Shown: one piece after another, positions 1-13,159 of the stretch
How positions within the stretch are numbered: the first letter of the stretch is position 1
Layout of the letters: each line of letters begins with the position of its first letter
Assembly: GCA_964019695.1 (NCBI GenBank)
Contig: OZ026522.1
Span: forward strand, 21,754,477 to 21,818,476
Origin: Loripinus fragilis
Taxonomy: Eukaryota > Mollusca > Bivalvia > Lucinida > Lucinidae
Length of the DNA stretch: 64,000 nucleotides
Direction: 5' to 3'
Notes under the pieces: model-generated
Told to the model about the DNA's origin: nothing
Seen by the model: the letters and a program-made list of their open reading frames with translations, nothing else
The model's database searches: none
Made by a program: the position numbers and the translations under genes

Positions 1-196
1 CACCTGTGTAAAACAGCCACTCTAAAAAGACCGAAAATTGGTTTTCAAGACAAATTATCGCTTAATGCAGATCAAAAGTATTGCAGAAGGAGCATTCTGC
101 ATTACTTTGACCTTCATTAAGCTTCCATTTGTCATTAAGATCTTTGGTTTCTTTTCCTATTTTTGAGTGGCCGTTTTACACAGGTTTTACTGTATC
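1..196. mobile_element. Family A foldback element (left end cut by window edge)
   Basis: Short non-coding palindromic element. The centre pairs ttgcagaaggagcattctgc-type sequence around position 90. The right end reads gagtggccgttttacacagg followed by ttttactgta. Copies of the same design lie at 5169-5374, 48971-49158, 53951-54157, 54883-55076 and 55724-56110. No coding capacity is seen, so it is best read as a non-autonomous DNA element. Confidence 0.7.
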
Positions 197-428
197 ATGT
201 AAAACATCAGAGACTATTAAAGGCTGTACTTTTGAAGCAAACTTTTCTAGAGGATATTTGACTTCTGTTGAAAAGCAATGTCTTACAACATCCAGCCAGT
301 CAAAAGATGTAATTGCCATGCCAATTTAACACTGATGGAGCATTGGTGTGTCTAAAGCATTTTTTCGCACACCCGATCGGTTTTTTTGGTTGTTTTTATC
401 CATGTGAGATTTAGAGTATCTTTCATAT

Positions 429-553
429 GTATTGTTGTGGGACAAGGAAATCCCACCCGTGGACCAGAATAATTCGTCAGAAACGAGGCTCTCTTGAGTT
501 TCTGACGAAATTATTCAGGTCTGAGGCTGGGATTTCCTTGTCCCACAATACAT
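429..553. mobile_element. Near-perfect palindromic MITE-like element
   Basis: The arms tattgtgggacaaggaaatc and their reverse complement face each other. The inner halves aattcgtcagaaac / gtttctgacgaaatt continue the pairing, so almost the whole 125 bp can fold into one hairpin. No ORF. No second copy was noticed in the window. Confidence 0.75.
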
Positions 554-1641
554 CATGATTGATACTTTTTCTCGCCCACTTTTTGACTTTTTAAGGTTTT
601 ATATGAATTCTGTCAGTTCCGCATATTTTTTAAAAAGATTTTTCGCGTTTGTTCTAATCTAAAAAATACGTTCACCAACGATCTTTCCAGATGCATTAAA
701 GGGGGTAAGCATAGTTAAGCACCTAAAAACGGAAGCGAAATAGCATTTCAAGCGTCGGTTTTGTTTTTATTTGGGTTTGAAACTAACGTAGGTATCAGTT
801 TCTATTGATGTCGTAGCGCGAAACTGTGTCAATAACGTGCGTCACATTGTTGTTGCATTTTAGTGACGTCAGAAATGTTTTTGACGTCATTCAACAATGC
901 GAAAATGGCGGACGCACTAAATAATGCCGTTTTGATATTTCTACATAATATTTAGGTGTGAATTGCTCTGAAAACAGCCTAAATTGTTATAATTTGAAGT
1001 CGCGTGGCTGAGATAAGCAGGTCATGTGGATGGGATAAGCAGGTCACGTGGATGGGATAAGGAAATTCCGCATGGCGTTTTGCATGGGGTTTAAAGCAGA
1101 TACCCTGGAAATATGAACGCAACATGCTCTTTGCATGCGACTTTCTGAGTAAGATCTAGTTAAATAGTTATTGGCGAATAACCGAAATAACCAGATGATT
1201 GTCATAAAGTCGTTTAAGATGGACATGTTGCTTTCATTTTGAAAGGGGTATCTGCTCCAATCTGCTGTCAATAATTTTTACACCTTAACTACTTGCTGAA
1301 TTTTAGTTAAACTTAACAGAAATAGTCTTTAAATCCCAGGATGGGGTGTACTCCGAAATATTTTATGTATACGTAAGCTTCGGCCACTATTTGGGTTGAA
1401 AATGTTGAATTTCAATATTTTTGCGGGGTTTTAAGAAAAAAGAATATTTCTTGGGGTATGAAGAAAGTTTGGATATCTTTTATGGGCTATTCACAAAAGA
1501 AGAACATTTCATGGGGGTCATATTTTCACAATTTAGGACTTTTTCTTAAGGTCAAGGTATAGAATGAGAATTTTTTTGGGGGGGAGGATGGGTACTAAAA
1601 TTACAAATATTTTGGTGTATGTCTGATAAATCTCATTTTTA

Positions 1642-1662
1642 GGGGGGGGGGGGGGGGGGGGG
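1642..1662. repeat. Poly-G tract (21 G)
   Basis: An uninterrupted run of 21 G follows several shorter G runs (1575-1585). The length may be unreliable in sequencing. The surrounding stretch 554-1840 contains no gene or recognisable repeat that I can support. Confidence 0.8.
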
Positions 1663-1839
1663 CGTAAACAGTAGATTCAGGGTCAAAGTCTACGTATCAA
1701 ATAAAAATTGAGACTACCATCCCCTCCATTGGTCTTTTATGACCCTCTTTGATTTTTTTTCAAATAAGTTCTGGCCTGTTGCATAACTAGGTTAAATGAG
1801 GTTAAAATATATTTTCAGATTTAAATAAACTTCTTGTCT

Positions 1840-2530
1840 AGACCCACTAGGCATAGACATATGATATTTGGTATGCATCAGTATCAATCAAGTACACCTC
1901 TTTAAAATGTGTTCACATTATTATCCTTTGTTTACAAATGGTCCAGCCCAGTTCCGCGGTGTGGGGATTGTGAGTCATATGATTTACAGGCTTATACAAG
2001 GAAACACTTATAAAATCTTCAGTCCTAAAACCACATGTCCTAGAGCCATGATCTTTGGAATGTTGCATTGTGTAGTTGACTTCTAAAAGGTTTGTTCCCG
2101 GGGCGAAAACTGGTCCCGCCACGTGATCACATACTTGAGAAGAATTAAAACGATTTTCTTGTCTGAAAACACCAGGCTTCCAGTCTCAATTTATATTAGT
2201 TCAAATTGTGAGCCTGGAGTAAAAATGACCCCAACCTGAGGATTACAAATTTTTAGGTTAGTACAGAGAAAATATACAAAAGTTTCCTTATGAGGAACCA
2301 ATACGCATAAAGCCTTGATATTTGGTATGTACAAGTAGCTGTTGCATTACCTTGCAGGTCTTTTCCCAGTTCGTTCAAATTATATCCCTGAGACAAAAAT
2401 TGGCGACACCCTTTGGGGTCAAATACTTTGTATAGATGTATGTAGAGAAAACATATAAAATCTTCTTGGTTAAGACAGCAAGGCCAAGAGCCTTGGTGTT
2501 TGGAAAGTATAATCACCTAGTGGTATTTTA
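1840..2530. repeat. Diverged tandem or dispersed repeat array
   Basis: Segments of about 150-250 bp recur with strong divergence. Shared phrases are a 'tgatatttggtatg' line, a 'gagaaaacatataaaatctt' line and a 'ccccggggcgaaaactgg'-type line. Small ORFs here do not look coding. The period is irregular and the boundaries are approximate. Confidence 0.4.
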
Positions 2531-2989
2531 AGTGGTAAGTTGTATCGAAAATTAGTAATATGGTCAAAATTGGCCTCACCATGGGGGTTTACATGTTTTC
2601 CGTTAAGAAAATATCTATTCTAAAAACATTAAGCTGAATGTCTCATAAGCGAAGTGGTGATGGAGTCATGACATAGTTATACTCGCTTATTTTTTCAACA
2701 AAGTGTGGATAAAATAAATAAAAAATGGCTATGTTATTTTTATCGCTTTTATTTGACATTCATTAACATTTACTTTATTATGTATAAAACATATGCTAAA
2801 TACTTTTATTCAACAATTTTTTTACTATTTTCGATCCACATTTATACTACTTTGTTAACTGTATATAAGTTCAAGGGATACGATGCTGTTATTCCTTAAC
2901 CTGTGGAGAAAAATGCATCTGAAAATGCTGTCTGCTTAAGTTGTCCGCTGCATATACATGTATTTACCTGTCTTTATCGACTATATTAA

Positions 2990-3365
2990 GTACATAGACA
3001 AACAGCATAGACTGTGATCACAGTCTGGTATGAGCTTACCCTGTTTACCAAAGACGCTCCAAAAACATTTCAGCAGACGAAAAAGCAAACGACATTGGTT
3101 GTGATTGACGCCTCTATGGTTAACCCTTAATGCGCCAATCATAACAAAAGTCGTCTGCTTTTCTCGTCTGCTGAAATGTCTCAGAAGCCTCTATGGCAAA
3201 CAGTGTGGACCCAGATCAGACTGCTCCTATAAGAGCAGTCTGTTCTGGGTTCCCGCTGCGTGCTTCTATACATAATTCGTCAGTAATTTTAGGCAGTTAT
3301 TTGCAGCAGACGACTTCAGCAGACGACATTTTCAGATGCAATTTTTCTTTGCGCTTTAAGGGTTA
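2990..3365. repeat. Cluster of inverted repeats related to the family D core
   Basis: Contains the foldback cagatcagactgctcctata with its inverse, flanked by cagcagacga blocks in both orientations and by cttaagggttaa. The same core (ccagatcagactgctcc...gcagtctgatctgg) sits inside the family D copies at 33461 and 59529, so this is a rearranged relative. Confidence 0.5.
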
Positions 3366-3580
3366 AATATTACCCAGCTATTGTCAAATAACCGATTGTA
3401 ACAACAACAGATGGCTGATACTCATCACAGCTTTTCATACAAAGCAAATACTGTCCCACTTTTTCACGTTTCCCTAATCTTCTAAATTTACAGTACAATC
3501 AAAACGTCCTCATATTGGCACATCCGCTTATCTTTTAAAAACGTGTACATCCGTATGAAATGCACGCAGAGCAGAGGTTA

Positions 3581-3777
3581 CTGTAGATTCGGAAATTTTC
3601 GCGAATAGCATTAAAGGGCACATAAGTGATGTGAAAATTCGCGATTAAGGCAATATTTACCAATTTCAATAAACGACAGAGTGATTTTGCCATTTTGCGA
3701 GGGTTTATTTTCACGAAACTTCGCATATGCGAAGTTTCGCGAAAATAAAGTCCTCGCGAAAATATCCGAATTAACAG
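3581..3777. mobile_element. TIR element with a long central palindrome
   Basis: Ends read ctgtagattcggaaattttc and, inverted, ctgttaattcggatattttc. The centre (about 3700-3750) is the palindrome cgaaacttcgcatatgcgaa, continuing into tttcgcgaaaataaa. Length is about 197 bp and there is no ORF. This is typical of a MITE. Confidence 0.7.
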
Positions 3778-4633
3778 TAGTTTTAATGTCATAAACCCTG
3801 ATGACAGTTTTCCTCGCCACAAGTCTCCTGTTCTATCACAATAATATATAATCAAATATAATATAATAAATAAGCAGGCATAAGGCATCAATAATCTATG
3901 AACATTAATATATATACACTATAACAAGAAGGCACATAATTTAACTCTATGAGAGCCAGTGCTAAATGAATCATAAAATAACTGGCAATGGAACATGGCT
4001 GTTGACTTTGTGATGACCAACGTTTAAAATTGGAGTTGTCAGTCAGCGTTCAACAAAGTCACATGGTTCATGTTGATTGGATTGTCAAGTATTCTATCAA
4101 ACAAAGCAACACATGTCTGTGTGTAAAGTGAAATATGTCGTATAATGCAACGGCTCAGAGCTCCAAAATAGATAGGTATTGGTGCAAAATACCACATATA
4201 CAAAACTGCTTTTTTGCAAGTCGAAAACTAACCTCCGCCTATTCTGATGCACAGGATAATTCGTACCTTCAATTCTACCAACTTGGTCTGGGTTCATGCT
4301 CTGCTAAGACTGAATTATAGCTGTTTTAGGAAGTCGGCAGAACAACGACACGTTTCGCTTTACACACAGGTAGGCGTTGCTATAATTTGTGATGGACATT
4401 GACATTCCTATCAGAATCAACCATGTGCTTTTGTGATGCGCTATTGACAATGGTTTTACCCCGCACTAGTGAATCGATTTGTCAACGCTCATTTTCCATC
4501 GCCGTTATGTGCAAACAAGGTTCCAGTCAGCCTTACCAAGCTCCTTATGAGAATTCTGTACTTATCACATTTGCGAAAAAAAACTCCATTTAAAGCCCGT
4601 ACTGATGTACTCTCCGAAGATAGATGTCTATCT

Positions 4634-4833
4634 TTGTTGGTTGATTTGGTTCTTTACGTCCCATCAACAATATTTCAGTTGAACAGGGACGGGTCCTTCT
4701 GGGTTGAACCAGTACTAAACTAGGATAAATGTGTCTTGCTCAAGGACCACAACGCAGTGACGCCAGTGAGGTGCGAACCCGCGGCCCCTTTGTCTCGAGT
4801 CAAGCACTCTACCACTAAGCCACTGTGCTCCCA
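4634..4833 (-). mobile_element. tRNA-derived SINE (family E), full or near full length
   Basis: On the minus strand it reads gggagcacagtggcttagtg with the A-box-like gtggtagagtgcttg, then a B-box-like gggttcgcacc. A conserved body follows (cactgcgttgtggtccttga ... tagtactggttcaaccc ... gttgatgggacgtaaagaa) and an A-rich tail. Related copies are at 6900-7050 (minus), 53611-53776, 58243-58376 and 61976-62177. The tRNA-like head shows RNA polymerase III origin; it is not a functional tRNA gene. Confidence 0.85.
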
Positions 4834-4893
4834 TAGATGTTTAAATGTTGTCTGAGCCATTATACCCATCCATTTATTCCTGGCTAACAGCTT

Positions 4894-4966
4894 AAGGCAG
4901 CCCACCATCAGCCCACCAGCAAAACGCCATTTGAATGGAGTATAGCTGGCAGGCTGATGGTGGCCC
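4894..4966. repeat. Short inverted repeat
   Basis: ggcagcccaccatcagcc on the left pairs with ggctgatggtggcc on the right across a loop of about 40 bp. Possibly a degenerate foldback element. Confidence 0.5.
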
Positions 4967-5168
4967 TACACGCTATGCTGAATGGGTTGTGTATGTGAGC
5001 GTCAACGGCTCTGACAAGTTTCCGGAGCTATTGCAGCTTGACAATGTGATACGTAATACAATCTCAGGGACGTTCTGCTTTTCTGCGTGTTGTGATTATC
5101 TTTAAAGACTGACAGAGTCTGTAACAATAAGTAGCGAAGAATACAGTTTATAAGGCTGAAATGCAATA

Positions 5169-5374
5169 AGTAAAACCTGTTTTAAGCGGCCACTGAAAAA
5201 TGCACAAAACGAAGGCCTTAAAGCTATGTGGTAGCACAATGCAGTTCAAAAGTACTGCAGAATGCTACACATGAGCATTCTGCAGTACTTTTGACGTGCA
5301 ATAAGTGAGTATTGGTCTTGAAAACCTTTTAGGGGTCTTCATTGAGTGGCCGCTTAAGACAGGTTCTACTGTAT
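5169..5374. mobile_element. Family A foldback element, complete copy
   Basis: Starts agtaaaacctgttttaagcg and ends cgcttaagacaggttctact then gta, an imperfect TIR of about 25 bp. The central hairpin is gtactgcagaatgct...agcattctgcagtac. Clearest complete copy of the family in the window. Confidence 0.75.
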
Positions 5375-5680
5375 GTACATTGTTGTACATCTACTGATTA
5401 TGCAAGCCACCAGCATGGGTAGCTAGTAGCTATTATATCATTATCTTACAACATATACAATGACTTGATCATCAAATAATATTTATACAACACACTTGAA
5501 GAACGTTTAAGCAATGGTATCATGGGTGACTTTCTGGGTCATAGCACAGATATCGTTACCAGCCAATCACTGCGGCTGCCATCATTGAATTCCGCCTGGT
5601 AAAATAATACATAATAATGTCTGCCAAAACTAACAAATTTCGGCGGTGCCTAACAGCATACATAGCCGGTATAAATACAA

Positions 5681-6169
5681 AAAGGCAACCACAAAGTTAG
5701 CATTTCATTCCAATGAAACATCTAAGAATAAGCTGCCAATAACATAAAATTGGCTATCTATTATTGTCATCCAGGTGCATGCCAAACTACACAAAACTTG
5801 TTCATTTCTACATGTTCATTACACTGAACATAAAAAGTAGTTGAGAAATTTGTGAAAACCCTGGTTTATTGTGAAAAACACTAATTATTGAAAGGACATA
5901 TGCTGTATGTGCGCATCGGAATTGCCTCTATGAGGAAATTCCAATGTTTACCAACAACATATGTTACTGAAATTTAGGAAACCTGTTTTGAAAAATGAAC
6001 AACAAGTATCATGTCCATTGGCTTTCCACTTTTAAACATCTCAAACTGCCAATCAGTATCAAAATACCTGTCACTATATAGCAAATTGCCTATATTTACA
6101 TGACAGCTATATCACCAAATTTGATTTCATGAAATATGCTTTCGCTAAGCTGGTACTTGCATGGTTGTA
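5681..6169. mobile_element. Family B element (about 490 bp)
   Basis: Left end ggcaaccacaaagttagca and right end gctaagctggtacttgcatg+gttgt form an imperfect TIR. An internal hairpin pairs cggaattgcctctatgagg with aaattcc around 5920-5945. Copies are at 26791-27256 (opposite orientation) and 29176-29712. No coding sequence. Confidence 0.65.
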
Positions 6170-6899
6170 ATAACGTAGTCAACCTAAAATGTCGATAATT
6201 TTGAATAAAACGAAAACAGGCGGAACACGCAATGGCCGATTTTAGCAGAGGTGCTCACTTCAAAAGTGTAGCTGGATGTATCTAAAACATATAATCTTTT
6301 TAGGGAAGTCGGTATATCGAGCATGCCGCCAGGTAGGCATATGCATTTTCTTTAAATAGGTGGAATGCCAAATGCTCTATCGATATCTGCGCTGTGACGT
6401 TGGTATGCCTGGCAGCATATCATTGAAAATCATTACTTTTGGACATAGGAAAAATATACATTGTGACAATTCTGGAAGTTCCACTGTTTCGTTTTACAAT
6501 CCAGTAAGACCTAAAATATAATTATATATTTTATAGGTATTCATTCTTAAGTATAAATTGATTCAATATTAAGTATTTATTGTAAAATATAAACAAAATG
6601 AATTTTAATTTTGAGGTTAGTACAGTGAACGCCATGGGTTCAGTTCAAAGTTAACGTATCATACATTCATCCGTTCATGGGCATTCGAAAAATGAAATTC
6701 CTTTCTTAAGTTTGGAAGTGAATAGTTGCAAACGATGATCAAACTGCTGCATGTAACATGTTGATCCTAGTTTTAGCTTTTCGATCATATATATATATAT
6801 GTGGCGTCGGGCATAACAAACCAAAGAAAACAAGAATATTGCATGGTTCTCTATGAAATTACATTGAGAATTTTGAACTTTTTTTATCGCACAATTTGT

Positions 6900-7050
6900 T
6901 TGTTTGATTTAATTCTTTACGTCCCATCAACAATCTTACAGTTATATAGGGACGAATCTTCCTGGGTTGAACCAGTACTAAGCTAGGATAAATGTGTCTT
7001 GCTCAAGGACCACAACGCAGTGACGTCGGTGAGGCTCGAACCCGCGGCCC
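6900..7050 (-). mobile_element. tRNA-derived SINE (family E), 5'-truncated
   Basis: The body (gttgatgggacgtaaagaat inverse, tagtactggttcaaccc inverse) and the B-box region ggttcgagcctc inverse are present. The A-box half of the tRNA head is missing. Over the shared part it is close to the copy at 4634-4833. Confidence 0.75.
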
Positions 7051-7277
7051 AATTAGTTATTACCATGCATCTAGAGCGTTAACGTTTTATAGCACCCTAG
7101 TATGAGTCAAATTATATTTAATGAGATTTTTCTCTTAAATTTGCATTATGACATGACTTAATCCAGTAGTCACATAAAACCTGCTATACAAAAGTTGGCC
7201 CCAGATATCCTCTGCGCGTAAGAAAACAAATATCACAAAGTTCTTTTTTCTAAATATTTAATCACTGCACGTTTGGT

Positions 7278-8917
7278 CTAAAAGCAAGCACAAAGATCTG
7301 AAGGACAGTTACCTCCCTTGCAATTAAGAGTACACCAGTTGTCCATTGATGACCCCTTCGCTGGATCAATACCTTTACATGTTACTCCGGATTTCCATGA
7401 TCCCGTCCCAGGGCACGAACACATACAGAAATTTGCGGGACATTCTCCCGATGTGCACGTTTGGGTGCACCATGCGTCGAATTGTGGCTTTCCTTGCCAT
7501 GCGTTTGTCCCACGGCATGTTGGTTTTGTTACACCATCAGGGCACCGTTTAGGTGCTGAACTACCGCCTTGTGACGTTTGAGTCTGAGGAATATTTATTC
7601 CATATTTGGCTTTTAACTCTCTCATAGCGTCGTTATAGCCCTGTTGATACGTAGATTGACCTCCTGATGAGCCACTGCTCTGGGTAGGAGTGTTTGTTGG
7701 CACAGTTTCTCCGGGTTCTGGATATTCTCCAGCTTCGTATCCTGGATACAGCCGCTGTGTGGGATCCTGCTGGTTCTGGTTGTTAGCGCTAGGAGTTTGC
7801 TGCGTCATTTCTGCCATCCAATCAAATCCTTCCATTAGATTTGGAAACATTTGTTTTAAGACGGCTGGTTTCAAATTGCCAAACATGTTAGATGACTGTG
7901 AAGCTTGTTGACTGATTGGTTGATTCAAGGTGGGTGCTTGAGGGACTGGTTTGTTTTGTTGAGGTTGGGAGTAAGTAGGCTGTGGATATGTGGGCACTTT
8001 TTGTATGTATGTTTGTGGATAGGATTGTGGTTGTGGTACGCCATTTTGTTGCTGGGGGTACGGCTGCACTTGGGCTTGTCTGCTAGTCTGGGGACTACTA
8101 TGCCTCTGTGGGGTATGACTGTTCACTTGGTGATAAGCGTTTGTTTGTGGTACTTTACTTGCAGCATTATATATCTGTGGTTGAGGTCCAGTATTATATG
8201 CCTGAGGTTGCCTGACATTGCTATGTTGCTGTGGGTAAGCATGTACCTGAGTTGCAGCATTATTTACTTGTTGGTAACCTTGGATAGGTGGGCGGGGATT
8301 ACTTTGCTGTGGGTACACCTGTTGGTTGTACGATGGCGCTTGGTGAGCGTGGCTATTTTGTGGCTGGTAACTGGGAGCTTGATGGGCATGCCTATTTGTT
8401 GGTGAGTATTGCGGAGCACTCGGGTATCCATTGGCCTGAACTTGTGGTTTACTTGCCTGTACACCACCTGATGCTTGATAGGCAGTTTGTGGATTGGCCT
8501 GGTTTGTCTGCCAGCCTTGTACTGTTCCTGCCCACTGGCCGTTGATCTGTGTAGGTGGAGGCACTTTAGGAGCAATATAAGGAGCAGGACTTGTCATGAC
8601 AGACGCTTGCACGTGGTGCATCTGTGCATGTGGCATTGCATTATGATTGGCCATATTTGAATGAGAGGCGTGGCTGTACGACGAGTAGGAGTGGACTTGT
8701 TGATTTCCCTGATGTGGTGGCATGTTAACACTAACTATATTGAGGTTATTGGGCTTATAAGGTGATTTTGTTACAGGTGGACCTGGCGTGGTCACTGCTT
8801 GTGGGAGTGGCGCTATGACTTTACTTCCAATTGCAATATCAGCACAGTTAACGAAGTGTTCCTGGTTCCCGCATCCTAGACATTCACCACCTCTGCCATC
8901 GGGTCCCATACTTTGTC
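7278..8917 (-). CDS. AA15 lytic polysaccharide monooxygenase, exon 3 (catalytic C-half, Q/P-rich linker, Cys-rich modules)
   Basis: Last coding exon of the 729-residue LPMO (residues 184 split to 729; stop TAG at 7280-7278). The acceptor tattccag precedes GACAAAG, and codon 184 (Gly) is split with exon 2. It begins QSMGPDGRGGECLGCG then NQEHFVNCADIAIG, matching the end of the AA15 catalytic domain (Gly-Cys-Gly, Gln-Glu, Cys-Ala-Asp). From about residue 220 to 640 runs a low-complexity linker rich in Gln, Pro, Tyr, Asn, Ser and His, with recurring PQ, YPQQ and HQAPSY motifs. The last 88 residues (642-729) hold two similar Cys-rich modules of pattern C-[RK]-G ... WC...C..G.CP..[FL]C.C, probably polysaccharide binding by position only. 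A 3' UTR and poly(A) site could not be fixed. Confidence 0.92.
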
Positions 8918-9234
8918 CTGGAATAACAAACACTTTTATCAAATACACTATTTACCAATACTTTAAAGTGTGATCATAATTTTGAACATACAATTTTAAT
9001 CAGAAATAATTATTTGATTATGCACTCATTTAATTTTTACAGATCAGTTATACATCTGCTAAATTAATTACAGCATTATTTATTGCCTATATGTTGTCTG
9101 TGATATCAATAACTAGTGCTTTGAGGGTTAATTTTTAGAAATAATCATTAAACATAGGCCAGGCATCAAAGTATACTCATCAATGTACACACTGCTTAAA
9201 ATATTACTCTGAAACATTGTTATTTTTTTTGCCA

Positions 9235-9480
9235 TTACCAAGGATTTACCGAGTCTGTAATTACCAAGTCTGTAATTGTTCTATGTTTTGTTTTACGTTA
9301 CTTTATGTCTACTCTAGTATTGCAACCATCTTGATGGGGAATAGAGGGCTGGTTGCTTTGCTTAATTTGTCTTCTTGGTGCCTCGTGATGGTTGAATGGC
9401 TCTTCCTCGCGGTGCCATGGGGTTGTCTGCTGTTTGTGATTGTGGTATTTCCTGATCATACTCACTTACTATTTTTTATA
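9235..9480 (+). repeat. Family F dispersed repeat
   Basis: Starts near tctgtaattgttctatgttt and ends tttcctgatcatactcactt. The same text recurs at 32830-33065 (minus), 37012-37460 (minus), 51690-52085 (plus) and 53320-53885 (minus, interrupted). A 92-codon frame is open but is not conserved as protein among the copies, so it is treated as non-coding. Confidence 0.7.
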
Positions 9481-11660
9481 ATTCTACTCTGGTAGCGAAG
9501 CCATCTGATCCGGATCTACACTATTTTTAAAGAGGGTATATCTAGGTTCAACAAAACAGGAGGTCGTGTACGATTGTTTTACTTTGGGCATTCGTTGAGC
9601 ACAAAAGTTAAAGAGCGATTTTCATACGACTCAATTGTTATGACATTACCTTGTGTTAATTTATAATATTTTCATATTAATGTCATTTAATTTAAAGAAA
9701 TAAACAACGAAGACCGAGAACGTGCGTTGTTTTATAGCCGTTTGTCTTTAAATGACGACAATTAACTTTTTAGATAAAGTTGAAAAACAAGATAATGTGG
9801 AAAGTTAGCATCACGTATTTGTCTCCTTGAAAGGTTAATCAATCTCCAGCCAAAATTACTAGGAGAGTCGCGATTTTGGGAGTAACTTTAAAGGTGTATA
9901 GCTGGCCTGTCTTCAGGCCCTGTATTAAGACATCTAACTGAAAGTTCTATAACTACTACAGAGATAAAATTATGATACTTTATTACTTCCCCTTTGCTCA
10001 GAATACGCAGTCAGAGATTTTTTATGCTTGTATATGTGTGTTCACATATTTGTCTATTTTTCTATTTACTGGTCTGATACCAGTCTTGTATATAACCACT
10101 GATATTTTAAAAAATAATGAAACCTGCGCAAATGATACAGGTTACATTTACATAGTTTGACCATTTTCCGCAGCAACATAAACATCTAACAACACATTTT
10201 TAGCTTTTTTTGTGTATATTTTTTCAAAAATGATTTCGGATCGATCACGCACGCTGGATTTGAAACGTTAGAAGACCAATATAACGGATTCTAACATTGT
10301 ATTTTATTGCAGATAAGGGGGAAACGCCGCCCACGGTTGAAATAGATTAAGGCATTTTACCAGTTTATCAGAAAGGATAAGTTTCTTTTTTATCACATTC
10401 TGCGATGGTAAATTAATGCAATATAGTTAATCCTTAATGAAGTAAAGCTTTAACAAACATTGTGTATTTTCATACCACACTGGGTATATTTATATATACT
10501 GACGTCAACTAAAAACGCCTCACTCATTATCACTGATTTCTTAGCGATGATATATAAAAATGAACAGCCACCTACTGCTTCTTTATGGAGAGGTAGGGCG
10601 ATGTTGGAAAATGACTTTAATTTGATATACAGGTGACGCGTTATTCTGATGACGTCATACAGGCTCAACGTACACATGACGGCATTGTGCATCAATCGCT
10701 TATGATTTCAATTTGAATTGCACTCAGTTTGTGCCGCTAATGTTTTGCTAATCAATGAACAAATTTTGGATCATTTTTTCAAACAATTGTGCTTGCGAGT
10801 AATAACTTTATGAAATTATGACGTCATATTTAAGACAAAATGTAAGGTCCTTTTACGAAACATGCCAACATTCTCGTTTTGCTTTAAGTAATGGAAAAAA
10901 TGATAAGGGGATACCTTAGGTATTGTACACAGAATATGCCTGCATAAAATTACGTTATTTAAGATGAGCTGTAACGCCCAATGGCCAGTCTTTGGTCTAC
11001 GTTAACGCCACCCAAAACGGCCGTCTGGAACACGTGCCAGATTGCGTTTCCTCAGCAAACGTCGCTGGTTAAAAACTTAAGACTTTTGCAAAGGATTCGT
11101 AACAATCTTTTCACCCACTTTGCAGAGTCATGACATTTAAGTTTTACTGAAATGCATGGCAAAAAGCTGGGTGGGGTAAGTTGTTTCGTTCAGCAGAAGC
11201 ATACAAACATTGTCTGAACATTAAAAACGCATTTTTGGTTAAATAGAGACTGTTTTACAATGGTAAAACACGTTTCTTCTGTCAACGGGTTGTGTCTGGA
11301 AACAAAGCAAATGTGGCTAAAATCTTGTGTCGCACGAAATGGTGACCCCTGTCTCAAACCGAGGTCGTTTTCTCAGCCTCAAATATTCTTTCAGCAATTC
11401 TGTTTTCATGAGATACGCTTGACTGATAAGATGTTATAATGCACTAAATTTCATAACTTTAGTCTGATCAGTCTAAGAGATATTCGCGTTTATTTTTAGA
11501 TGAGGCGTTTTTTCTTGACGTCAGTATAATATGCGGGAGGCTATCAATTCTTCGCTGGAAAACGACGAACGCAGACAAATTGAAACTTCCAAACCAAGTG
11601 TGTGTACGATTTCAAGTTGGCGACAAAGGTTGTTGATTTGTCTTGTAAGCTATCTTAACC

Positions 11661-11876
11661 ACACCAGATAGGCGGCAATCGAAAACGCTATCAACAATCG
11701 ACGAACGCGGATCAAAAATCATTAGGAAAAGAGTTTTCGATTGCCATTTGTCGCCACAAATGGCAATCGAAAACTATGTTTCTAACGCAAATGGCAATCG
11801 AAAACTATGTTTCTAACGATTTTTTATCTTCGTTTCTCGATAGTATTGACGTTTTCGATTGCCGCCTACCCGGTGT
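11661..11876. mobile_element. TIR element (216 bp) with 27-bp ends
   Basis: Ends acaccagataggcggcaatc and inverted acaccgggtaggcggcaatc, each continuing into gaaaacg. Inside is a direct duplication of aatggcaatcgaaaactatg (around 11760 and 11790). No ORF; MITE-like. Confidence 0.75.
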
Positions 11877-13159
11877 ATTAACTCTGCTTTTAAGTCACAC
11901 TGAGTCGCGTTTGACATCCCAGACGCCTATGCGTTGATAAATGCCGCAGAAATAAACTAAGCATCCCAAGAATGCGAACAACATGGAAAGAATTTATTAA
12001 TTGAGATATAGTAGGTATTCATTCATTTCCATTCTCCTTCCTGGTAAATCCAATGACGGCGCCGGATCGGACCGTTTAATATATACGAGTGCGTAAACCA
12101 TGAACGACCAGGCCAATCATTTTTTGACATTCACTGAAGGCATGTCGGATCTGCATGGGGATATCGACTTTATTGCTGAACAGGCTTGCTGGAGTCTTAG
12201 CTGATGGCACAGTAGTCTTACGGTATTAGATAAGAATATCATATTTAGACCGAAGCTTTTTAATTGCTGTTTTTATGAAAGAACAGATATACATGTATGT
12301 CATTTAAGGACAAAGAAGTTGCTGGACAGTTTTGTGAATTTGCGTAGTTTAACAAGCTTTTCTGTAGCAATCGTAGTACATCATGTAACCTATAATCAAG
12401 AAGCGTTTTTAAATGAGTAATTCCTGATATACTCCAGTCTGGTTTGACATAAGGTCCATCTTATTCACACTGGCTAATAATAAATGCTTATAAATGATAG
12501 CAAATGATGAGTTACTTTATGAGGAAGTAAAATAATAATTACATTGTACGTAGAGTGCTTCGCTGACTACTGTTACTGCGCTATCATGCCATTTGTTCCT
12601 TTAGGTCACATAGAACCACCCAAAATGCATGAAGACGAAAAACATTTGTACGAACTTTCTATTGTTGATATAAAGGTTTTAGATGATCATTTTCCTCCCA
12701 TTTACGCTTGACAAAACTCTATAACGTCTTAACCATTTTGAGATCTTAATTCTCTACTAATACATTCGTGAAACGATATAAGACACAGGTGCTTGGATTT
12801 ATGAATATTTGTTACTTTGTCTGATGCTTAGCTACCTTCCCTTCAATTCCATCCAACAATTTAGAAAATATAATTGAACAGAAAAACATGAAACTTTTGA
12901 CCTAACTGAATCATAGAATAACATTTTTCTTATGCTCGATTTGATCATTTGTTTCATATCCTTAAATCGTTGGACTTAGGCCACTGTGATAGAAGATTTG
13001 CGATAATTAAACGTAAGTATTGAAGATAGCAAGCATATGGTTGGTCAGTGTGTCCTGGTTTTCACGGAAAAGTCTCCTCGCAGAAGAAACACCAACTATG
13101 CTCAAGATATATAGCAAAAGGGGGCATACCAGGAGTACATGTAACATTGTTTACTTGTT

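Noticed and set aside
4787..4833. Possible functional tRNA gene at SINE heads (also 61976-62050)
   Set aside because: A and B boxes are present but the cloverleaf is disrupted and each is joined to the common SINE body.
7257..7262. attaaa (minus strand) as LPMO poly(A) signal
   Set aside because: Only about 16 nt after the stop codon; possible but implausibly close and common by chance.
7318..8660. Plus-strand frames opposite LPMO exon 3, up to 166 codons
   Set aside because: Antisense shadows of a Gln/Pro-rich coding exon; composition follows from the complementary strand and no domain is visible.
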